DNA of 5,966 nt from Planctomycetota bacterium (GTDB taxonomy: Bacteria; Planctomycetota; SZUA-567): contig JAJBTL010000249.1 of NCBI GenBank assembly GCA_020860865.1, positions 1-5,966 on the forward strand, written 5' to 3'. Position 1 is the first letter of the stretch; each line of letters opens with the position of its first letter. Made by a program: the position numbers and the translations under genes. The notes below the pieces were generated by a model. It had not been told where the DNA came from. It worked only from the letters and a program-made list of their open reading frames with translations, and did not search any database. Shown piece by piece: positions 1 through 5,509 of the stretch.

Positions 1-36
1 TATCGCGTCGAGACTGACTTTTTTACCGGACTGTAA
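1..36 (+). CDS. Possible 3' end of an upstream gene (partial, unidentified)
   Basis: Frame 1 is open from the window edge to a TAA at 34-36 and reads YRVETDFFTGL. The TAA overlaps the AAAGGG ribosome binding site of recN, and the gap to the recN start is 12 bases, which would suit a tightly packed operon. Eleven residues are too few to name a family. Frame 3 also closes early (TGA at 15-17), so the choice of frame is a guess based on spacing. Confidence 0.3.
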   Translation, partial: YRVETDFFTGL

Positions 37-48
37 AGGGAACCATTT

Positions 49-1764
49 GTGCTGAAGAGCTTGTCCCTGGAAAATTTCCTCCTCTTTGAACAGGCCGACT
101 TCGCGTTCGCTCCTGGCCTGAACGCCGTTTCCGGCGAGACCGGCGCCGGCAAAAGCCTTGTCGCCCGCGCCCTCGGCCTTGTCCTCGGCGGCCGGGGCGG
201 CCAGGACGCCATCCGTCAGGGAGCGGACGAAGCCCGCATCACCGCCGTCTTCCATCCCCACGCCGGGGTCGACGACAGCGTCCTCGCCCTCGCCGACCCG
301 AATGGCGACATCACCCTTACCCGTCTGGTCAGGCGGAACAAGGACGGCGGCGGCCTCGCCGTCAATGGAAAAGCGGTGACAGCCCACGCCATTCGCCAGA
401 CCCTGGCCGGCATGGTCGACTTCGCCGCCCAGAACGAGCACATGCGCCTCGGCGACCCGGCCTACCAGTTGGAACTCCTCGACGCCTACGGTCGCCTCGC
501 CGGCGCCGCCGAACGATATCTGAACCAGTACCGCGCCGCCGAATCCCTCGCCCGCCGCCTCAAGGCCGGCCGGGAAGAACGCGAACTCGTCCGCCTCCGC
601 CTCGAGCGGGCGCGGGAGGAACTGGCGGACATCGACCAGGCCGCCTACAACCCGGCGGCGGACGGCGGCCTCGAGGACGCCATCCGGGAAATGTCCAACG
701 CCGCCCACATCGTTTCCGCCGCCCGCGAGGCGGGAACACTCCTGGAAGCGGGCGAACCGGGCGCGGTCGAGGCCATCGGCACGGCCTGGCGCGTTCTCGA
801 AAAACTGGCGCCGGTGTCGCCGCGTCTCGCCGAAGCCGCCGCCGACATCGCCGCCGCCCTCGATTCGGTGGAATCGGCCCTCGGGAAATTGTCCGAACTG
901 GCCCGCGACGTCGACGCGAATCCTGAACGCCTCGACGCCATGATCGGCCGGTCGGAAATGCTCCGGACATTGGCGAAACGCCTCGGCATCGACATGTCGG
1001 AACTCCCGGCCCGCCGCGACCGGCTGGCCCTGGAAATAGAAGACCTGTCCGGCTGGGCCGCGGGCGAGGACGAAACGCGGAAGCGCCTCGGGGAACTCCT
1101 CCCCGGCGTCGCCGAAGCCGGCCTCGGCCTTGGAAAAAAACGCCGGGACGCCGCGAAACGTTTGGCCCGGGCCGTCAACCGGGAACTGGCCGGCCTCGGC
1201 ATGGAGCAGGCCGGTTTCCATGTCGAATTCGAACCTCTTTGGCACGACGAAATGCCGCTTGACGATATCCTCGCCGCCGGACCGAACGGCCTGGACGAGG
1301 TCAATTTCTACCTGACGCCGAATCCGGGCGAAGCGCCGTCCGCCGTGGCCGGCGCCATTTCCGGCGGCGAGTCGTCCCGGGCCGTCCTCGCGATAAAGAG
1401 CGCCCTGTCCCAGGTCCACCGGCCCGACCTCATGTTCCTGGACGAGGTCGACGCCGGCGTCGGCGCCCGGCTCGGGCGGGAACTCGGCATCAAGCTGGCC
1501 GAGATGTCAGCGACGCGGCAGATTATCGTCATCACCCATTTGCCGCAAATTGCCGCCTATGCCGAACGACACCTTAAGGTGGCGAAGGCGGTCAGGAAGG
1601 GCCGGACCAGCGCCACGGTGGAAATCCTCGCGGACGAGAACCGGGTCAAGGAAATCGCCAGCATGATCCACGGCAGCGCCGCCAATGCCGTCACCATCGA
1701 ACAAGCCAGGGAAATGCTGGACGAAGGCGTCCGCCTGGCCGGAAACGACGGCGCGGACGGCTGA
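49..1764 (+). CDS. recN: DNA repair protein RecN (SMC-like ATPase)
   Basis: RecN is a cytoplasmic SMC-related ATPase that acts early in recombinational repair of double-strand breaks, together with RecA. The 571-residue product has the usual family length. It carries Walker A GETGAGKS (29-36) after an N-terminal LENFLLF segment, and a Q-loop-region QNEH (128-131) followed by a DPxxQLELLDAY stretch as in other RecN proteins. The middle (about 150-350) is rich in Arg, Glu, Ala and Leu, consistent with the coiled-coil arms. The C-terminal half has the ABC signature ISGGESSR (437-444), Walker B ending MFLDEVDAG (462-470) and the switch-histidine segment THLPQIAAYA (496-505). The start is GTG at 49, preceded by AAAGGG (35-40) at a good distance, and it places Walker A where RecN has it. 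The signature differs slightly from the usual LSGGELSR. I infer an intact, functional gene. The next gene follows after 51 bases on the same strand. Confidence 0.96.
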   Translation: MLKSLSLENFLLFEQADFAFAPGLNAVSGETGAGKSLVARALGLVLGGRGGQDAIRQGADEARITAVFHPHAGVDDSVLALADPNGDITLTRLVRRNKDGGGLAVNGKAVTAHAIRQTLAGMVDFAAQNEHMRLGDPAYQLELLDAYGRLAGAAERYLNQYRAAESLARRLKAGREERELVRLRLERAREELADIDQAAYNPAADGGLEDAIREMSNAAHIVSAAREAGTLLEAGEPGAVEAIGTAWRVLEKLAPVSPRLAEAAADIAAALDSVESALGKLSELARDVDANPERLDAMIGRSEMLRTLAKRLGIDMSELPARRDRLALEIEDLSGWAAGEDETRKRLGELLPGVAEAGLGLGKKRRDAAKRLARAVNRELAGLGMEQAGFHVEFEPLWHDEMPLDDILAAGPNGLDEVNFYLTPNPGEAPSAVAGAISGGESSRAVLAIKSALSQVHRPDLMFLDEVDAGVGARLGRELGIKLAEMSATRQIIVITHLPQIAAYAERHLKVAKAVRKGRTSATVEILADENRVKEIASMIHGSAANAVTIEQAREMLDEGVRLAGNDGADG

Positions 1765-1803
1765 ACCAAACGACAATGTGCGCATCATTACGCGGATGAC
1801 CAT

Positions 1804-1809
1804 AAAGGA
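1804..1809 (+). promoter_or_regulatory. Ribosome binding site deciding the GTG start of the assembly ATPase
   Basis: AAAGGA lies 6 bases before the GTG at 1816. The frame stays open upstream of 1816 but holds no other start codon before the recN stop, so this site supports the GTG. An overlapping ATG at 1797 is in another frame and lacks a site of this quality. Confidence 0.6.
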
Positions 1810-1815
1810 TACGAC

Positions 1816-4158
1816 GTGGAAGCAAGCAGCAAATCGAGCGGCCGGACTGTCCAGAACGGCATCCCCGACGTCACCGCCTACCTCCGGGAGCGGCAGCTCC
1901 TCAGTGACGATCAGATAAAGGCCGTCGTCCTCGCCGGCCAGGTCGGCGACTTCCGCCGGGGAATCGACCCGGGCGACCCGGTGTACAAGATTGTCATCCT
2001 TCTCGGCTTTGTCAGTCCGGCCGAGGTCGCCGTCGCCGTCGCCAAAGTGATGGGCGTCGTCGCCTACACCGTCATCGACGGCTATCCGGTCGACCCGCAC
2101 CTGCCGCCGGCCGTTCCCCGCGACTTTATCGACAAACACCACATCATGCCCCTCTTTAAGGACGGCAAGGTCAGCGCCATGGTGGCGGCGGCCATGCCCC
2201 TGTCGTCCGATTCGGAACGGTTCCTCGCCGAGGTCCTCGACGTCAAGGAAATCCATTACCTGCCGGTTCGCCGGGAGGATCTTCCGCCCCTGGTCAATCG
2301 GGTGTTTTCCGCCCTGAAGCAGCGGGAAGTGCAGGGCGTCCGCCTCGGCGAAATCCTCGTCCGGGAAGGCCTCCTGCCGTCGGAAAGCCTCCAGACCACC
2401 ATCAACGCCGCCCAGGCCGCCGGCATGCCGCTCGGCCGCTACATGGTCAAGGCCGACATGGTGGACGAGGAAGTCCTGTTCCGCACCCTGGCCGGCATGG
2501 CGGACCTGCCGTTCATCACCGGTACGGAAGGGTTGGAACGGTTCAAGGATTCCGGCCTTAAACAGCGGCTCAAGAAGGAATACGTCCGCTTCAACCTGAT
2601 TATCCCTTACGCCATCCGGAACCGCGTCCTCTACGCCCTCACCGCGAATCCGTTCGTCAAGGCGAACGAACTGCCGCACTCCTACGGTTGTGTCAGGATG
2701 GACCTGTCCGTCGTAACGGAATCCGCCTTCGCCCGCATCTACGAGAAAGTCTACAAGGAACCGATCAACCTCGGGGACGAGGAAAAACTCGCCTCCGTCG
2801 CCAAAAAACAGCCGACCGATAACTTCGACGGCATGGGCCTCGAAGGCACGGACGAGGACGACATCCGCGCCCGCTACGAACATATCCTCAACCGGATTAT
2901 CCTGAAGGCCATCCAGTTGAACTGTTCCGATATCCATATCGAGAACTACGACGAATTCATCCAGACCCGCCTCCGCATTGACGGCGTTCTCCATAACGTT
3001 CCGGACAGCGGCATAGACAAGGAATCGCTTCGTGGCGTCATCAACGTCCTGAAAATCGAAGGCGACATGAATATCGCCGAGACGCGGCAACCCCAGGGCG
3101 GATCGTTCAGGAAAATCGCCCCGGACGGCACCCCGTACGACTTCCGCGTCCAGGTCATGCCCACGGTTAACGGGGAGACGGCGGTTATCAGGCTTCTTCC
3201 CGGCCGGAAAGCCATCCCGACCCTGGCGCAAATCGGCTTCCCCGGGAATATCCTGGACGGGTTCGAACGCGCCATCAACAACCCGAGCGGCCTCATCCTC
3301 GTCACCGGTCCGACCGGCAGCGGTAAGACGACGACCCTCAGTTCGGCATTGGCCCGCGTCGCCATGGATCCGACCTGCAAGGTGCTAACGGTCGAGGACC
3401 CGGTCGAATACCAATTACCCAACGTCACCCAGGTGGAAATCATCCCGTCGAAAGGCGTCGACTTCGCCGCCGCCGCCCGGGGCTTCATGCGTATGGACCC
3501 GGACGTCATCCTCATCGGCGAAATCCGCGACGAAGAGACGGCGAACGAGGCGATGAAATTGTCCTACTCCGGCCACCTGACGTTCTCGACCCTCCACACC
3601 TCCTCCGCCATCGCCACGGTGGAACGTATGTACGGGTTCAATCTGGACAAGTCGCTCCTCATAGAACAGATGCTCGCCATCTGCTCCCAGCGGCTTCTCC
3701 GGCGCCTGTGCCCGAAGTGCCGGGAACCCTACACCCCGAACGAGGACGATATGAAAAACATCCTCTATCAGGGCATGCCGGAAGGGATGCGCTTTTTCCA
3801 GTCCAAGGGCTGCGACTACTGTAAGGGCCTCGGCCACAGCGGCCGGGTGATGCTTGCCGAATTCCTCAACTTCACCGGCAACACCCGCGCCACCTTCCGC
3901 CGCGAGACGGAGCAGAACCTTATCTACATTCAATTGATGGGTCGCGGCCTCGAACCTATGATCGACGACGCCTTCAACAAGGTCCACCGCGGCTACATCG
4001 ACATCCGCTGGCTGCCGGAAGTCATTCCGCAGGACTACCTGGAACTCGGCCCCTCGAACGCCATCGACCTCAACCCGAACGCGCCGCTGTTCGGCGAGGC
4101 GCAGCCGGACGCGGCCAAGGCGTTGACGACGACGGCCGCACCGGCGGCGGCATCGTAG
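1816..4158 (+). CDS. Type IV pilus / type II secretion assembly ATPase (PilB/GspE/MshE family)
   Basis: Cytoplasmic hexameric ATPase expected to power pilin or pseudopilin assembly. N-terminal half: two MshEN-like domains, about 16-165 and 175-316. They share a pattern of helices followed by a xxxLPF-type strand and a KxxxxPxxxxxxxxxxAxxxP segment. The second begins RLGEILVREGLL (176-187). N2/ATPase core: SDIHIE (371-376), RLRIDG (385-390), Walker A GPTGSGKTT (498-506), Asp box VEDPVEYQ (526-533), Walker B VILIGEIRDEET (564-575), His box GHLTFSTLHT (586-595). Metal site: C632, C635, C666 and C669, typical of PilB/GspE. At 780 residues it is longer than a classic GspE (about 500) or PilB (about 570), owing to the extra N-terminal domain and an Ala/Pro/Thr-rich C-terminal tail of about 45 residues. 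It starts with GTG. No pilin, PilC or secretin gene is present, so type IV pilus versus type II secretion cannot be settled from this window. All catalytic motifs are intact. Confidence 0.93.
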   Translation: MEASSKSSGRTVQNGIPDVTAYLRERQLLSDDQIKAVVLAGQVGDFRRGIDPGDPVYKIVILLGFVSPAEVAVAVAKVMGVVAYTVIDGYPVDPHLPPAVPRDFIDKHHIMPLFKDGKVSAMVAAAMPLSSDSERFLAEVLDVKEIHYLPVRREDLPPLVNRVFSALKQREVQGVRLGEILVREGLLPSESLQTTINAAQAAGMPLGRYMVKADMVDEEVLFRTLAGMADLPFITGTEGLERFKDSGLKQRLKKEYVRFNLIIPYAIRNRVLYALTANPFVKANELPHSYGCVRMDLSVVTESAFARIYEKVYKEPINLGDEEKLASVAKKQPTDNFDGMGLEGTDEDDIRARYEHILNRIILKAIQLNCSDIHIENYDEFIQTRLRIDGVLHNVPDSGIDKESLRGVINVLKIEGDMNIAETRQPQGGSFRKIAPDGTPYDFRVQVMPTVNGETAVIRLLPGRKAIPTLAQIGFPGNILDGFERAINNPSGLILVTGPTGSGKTTTLSSALARVAMDPTCKVLTVEDPVEYQLPNVTQVEIIPSKGVDFAAAARGFMRMDPDVILIGEIRDEETANEAMKLSYSGHLTFSTLHTSSAIATVERMYGFNLDKSLLIEQMLAICSQRLLRRLCPKCREPYTPNEDDMKNILYQGMPEGMRFFQSKGCDYCKGLGHSGRVMLAEFLNFTGNTRATFRRETEQNLIYIQLMGRGLEPMIDDAFNKVHRGYIDIRWLPEVIPQDYLELGPSNAIDLNPNAPLFGEAQPDAAKALTTTAAPAAAS

Positions 4159-4232
4159 GCGGGGTTCCGGGCATGGCCGCCCCCTGGACGGCACAGTTCA
4201 TGACGCCGGCGTTACAGCCACGTGTGGCGAAA

Positions 4233-4279
4233 GCACCGGGACAGAGGGTTTGATTCCCGTTTCCCTGTTCACCCGGTGC
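4233..4279 (+). terminator. Imperfect hairpin, possible terminator after the assembly ATPase gene
   Basis: GCACCGGG (4233-4240) pairs exactly with CCCGGTGC (4272-4279). Inside, ACA (4241-4243) and GGG (4246-4248) can pair with CCC (4263-4265) and TGT (4266-4268), leaving a two-base bulge. The following CTGTTTCCTT is only moderately T-rich, so intrinsic termination is possible but weak. It begins 75 bases after the upstream stop codon. A structured RNA with another role is equally possible. Confidence 0.3.
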
Positions 4280-4296
4280 CTGTTTCCTTATACTAT
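4268..4296 (+). promoter_or_regulatory. Candidate sigma-70-type promoter for thyX-dut-dCMP deaminase
   Basis: The patch TTATACTATAT stands out as AT-rich in a GC-rich window. It offers a -10 box TATACT (4289-4294, five of six consensus matches) or TACTAT (4291-4296). TTCACC (4268-4273) is a partial -35, 17 bases before the second option. The -35 is weak and overlaps the hairpin at 4233-4279. Transcription would start near 4300 and leave a leader of about 80 bases. This is inference from base pattern and position only. Confidence 0.35.
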
Positions 4297-4309
4297 ATGG
4301 AGCAAATTG

Positions 4310-4331
4310 GGGGAGGCGGAGCAGCCTCCCC
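4310..4331 (+). promoter_or_regulatory. Perfect 8-bp GC hairpin in the thyX leader
   Basis: GGGGAGGC (4310-4317), six-base loop GGAGCA, GCCTCCCC (4324-4331); G4309 and T4332 can add a G-U pair. It lies 51 bases before the thyX ATG and just after the candidate promoter. Only two T residues follow directly, so it does not look like a standard intrinsic terminator. A role in leader stability, attenuation or protein binding is possible. The structure is seen directly; the function is unknown. Confidence 0.5.
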
Positions 4332-4373
4332 TTGTCGTACAAGTACTACGCGTACAGGTTCATAGAGAAGTTT

Positions 4374-4377
4374 GGAG
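4374..4377 (+). promoter_or_regulatory. Ribosome binding site deciding the thyX start
   Basis: GGAG sits 5 bases before the ATG at 4383. The alternative in-frame start, TTG at 4332, abuts the hairpin arm at 4324-4331 and would add 17 residues (MSYKYYAYRF...) that look non-conserved. The ATG is therefore preferred. Confidence 0.65.
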
Positions 4378-4382
4378 AAGCA

Positions 4383-5027
4383 ATGCGTTGTGTTGAACAA
4401 AAGGCCACCCTGGTCCAGTGCACGCCGAACGCCGCCGCCATGCTCGAACGCATCGCCCGCGTCTGCTACAATTCAGAAGACCGCATGGCCTGCGACTGCC
4501 CGGACGGCGAGTGCGAAAAATGCCGCGCCCGCCGCGACAAATTCCTCGGCGGCCTCAAGGAACGGCGCCACGATTCGGTGTTCGAACATGCCGCCGCCAC
4601 CTTCCGTATCGTCACCGACCGGGGCATCACCCACGAACTGGTCCGTCACCGCCTGGCCAGCTTTACCCAGTCGTCCACCCGCTACATCAAGTACGACGAC
4701 GACCTCCCGGTGGTGCCGCCGTTGTTCAAAACGGCGGACGAGGAAACGGTCTGGCGTACCGGCGTCGAACAGGCCGAGGCGGCCTACCGGAAGCTCCTCG
4801 AGTCAGGCGTCCCGGCCGAGAACGCCAGGGACGTCCTCCCGACCTGCACCGCCGCCACCATATTTGTCACCGCCAACTTTCGGGAGTGGCGGCATATTCT
4901 GAAGCTCCGGCTGGCCCGGGGCGCCCATCCGAAAATACGCCTTCTCGCCCGGATGGTGTGGGAAGCATTGACGCCCGCCTGCCCGGTCTATTTCGCCGAT
5001 TTGGAAAAGGAATTCGCCGACCTATGA
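4383..5027 (+). CDS. thyX: Flavin-dependent thymidylate synthase ThyX
   Basis: ThyX makes dTMP from dUMP using methylenetetrahydrofolate, with FAD and NADPH as reductants; it replaces the unrelated ThyA. The 214-residue product has the exact ThyX motif RHRxxSxxxxSxR as R88-H89-R90...S93...S98...R100, plus FEHAAATFRI (67-76) ahead of it and ARDVLP (148-153), NFREW (165-169) and LKLRL (173-177) in the C-terminal part. In place of the common AQxEIR segment it has AHPKIR (181-186). An insert after CYNSEDR (28-34) carries C37, C39, C44 and C47 in a C-x-C-x4-C-x2-C pattern, which I do not know from standard ThyX. The stop overlaps the dut start by 4 bases (ATGA), implying translational coupling. 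The identity is certain; the meaning of the insert is open. Confidence 0.96.
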   Translation: MRCVEQKATLVQCTPNAAAMLERIARVCYNSEDRMACDCPDGECEKCRARRDKFLGGLKERRHDSVFEHAAATFRIVTDRGITHELVRHRLASFTQSSTRYIKYDDDLPVVPPLFKTADEETVWRTGVEQAEAAYRKLLESGVPAENARDVLPTCTAATIFVTANFREWRHILKLRLARGAHPKIRLLARMVWEALTPACPVYFADLEKEFADL

Positions 5028-5509
5028 ATATCCGCTTCGCCCTCTACGACAATGACGCGGCCTTCGCCCCGACCAAGGCCCACGACTCCGACGCCTGCTA
5101 CGACCTGTTCGCCCGCACCTATGCCGCGCCCGAGGCGTTGGCGGCGGAGTCGACCGAATACACCCTCGCGCCCGGCCACCGCGTCCTGGCCCGGACCGGC
5201 GTGTTTGTCGAACTGCCAGCCGGGTGGGAGGCCTTGGTCCGTCCCCGTTCCGGGAACGCCCTCAAGATGGGCATGACCATCCTGAACACCCCCGGCACCA
5301 TCGACGCCGGCTACCGGAACGAAATCGGCGTCATCCTCCATAACGCCGGGCAGGAGCCGATGGCGCTCGTTCGCGGCCAGAAAATCGCCCAGATAGCCTT
5401 CCGGCCGATTCCGGAACACTCGGTCGAACAGATTACGATGGATGAATTCCGCACCGACACCGACCGGGGCCTCGGCGGTTTCGGCAGCAGCGGAATAGGG
5501 CGGTCGTGA
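5024..5509 (+). CDS. dut: dUTP diphosphatase (trimeric dUTPase)
   Basis: It hydrolyses dUTP to dUMP and pyrophosphate, keeping uracil out of DNA and supplying the ThyX substrate. The 161-residue product has the length and all five motifs of the homotrimeric family: motif 1 DACYDLFA (23-30), motif 2 PRSGNALKMG (74-83), motif 3 GTIDAGYRNEIGV (91-103) with the catalytic Asp at D94 and Y97 as the likely uracil-stacking residue, motif 4 RGQKIAQIAF (117-126) and motif 5 RGLGGFGSSG (148-157). Cysteine replaces the usual Gly in motif 1 (C25), and N78 stands where Leu is common in motif 2. The ATG lies inside the thyX stop, with AAGGAA (5007-5012) upstream. The frame is open further upstream, but that part is thyX read in the wrong frame. 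Its own stop overlaps the next start by one base (TGATG). Confidence 0.95.
   Translation: MNIRFALYDNDAAFAPTKAHDSDACYDLFARTYAAPEALAAESTEYTLAPGHRVLARTGVFVELPAGWEALVRPRSGNALKMGMTILNTPGTIDAGYRNEIGVILHNAGQEPMALVRGQKIAQIAFRPIPEHSVEQITMDEFRTDTDRGLGGFGSSGIGRS

Larger units (their letters stand above)
4159..4382. other. Intergenic region between the assembly ATPase and thyX
   Basis: This is the only non-coding stretch of any size, 224 bases. It holds, in order, a GC-rich part without a convincing structure, an imperfect hairpin (4233-4279), a short AT-rich promoter-like patch (about 4281-4308), a perfect GC hairpin (4310-4331) and the thyX ribosome binding site. I found no tRNA: the GGGTTTGATTCCC segment resembles a T arm, but the stem does not extend to 5 pairs and no acceptor stem or CCA follows. 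The thyX frame could extend to a TTG at 4332, but that is the weaker start. Confidence 0.7.

Noticed and set aside
645..1304. Minus-strand open frame of 219 codons within recN
   Set aside because: Its Ser/Arg/Ala-rich composition with no motif is the complement of recN codons. It has no supporting context.
1507..3231. Long minus-strand open frame of 574 codons opposite recN and the assembly ATPase
   Set aside because: It lies antisense to two genes with complete family motifs. Its translation is Val/Asp/Gly/His-rich with no recognisable motif, as expected when GC-rich third positions remove stop codons on the other strand.
3415..4194. Minus-strand open frame of 259 codons over the end of the assembly ATPase gene
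   Set aside because: The translation is Arg/Val/Gly/Glu-rich, without known motifs, and lies opposite the conserved ATPase motifs and metal site.
4244..4261. T-arm-like GGGTTTGATTCCC suggesting a tRNA
   Set aside because: The stem does not extend to five pairs, the loop is TTTGATT rather than TTCRANY, and there is no matching acceptor stem, anticodon arm or CCA.
4207..4284. Minus-strand resemblance to a cobalamin riboswitch core (AACAGGGAA, CTGTCCCG, CTGTAA in order)
   Set aside because: The GGTG/AATCC part and a B12 box are missing, the spacing between the last two blocks is about 20 bases too long, and no minus-strand gene lies downstream. A search with the Rfam cobalamin model would settle it.
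4070..4342. Minus-strand open frame of 90 codons across the intergenic region
   Set aside because: It has no recognisable domain and no clear ribosome binding site, and it overlaps the end of the ATPase gene and the hairpins.
4418..5023. Upstream extension of the dut frame through thyX (about 200 codons)
   Set aside because: It is Arg/Pro/His-rich and arises from reading thyX in another frame. dUTPase homology starts only at the ATG at 5024, and the total length then fits the family.
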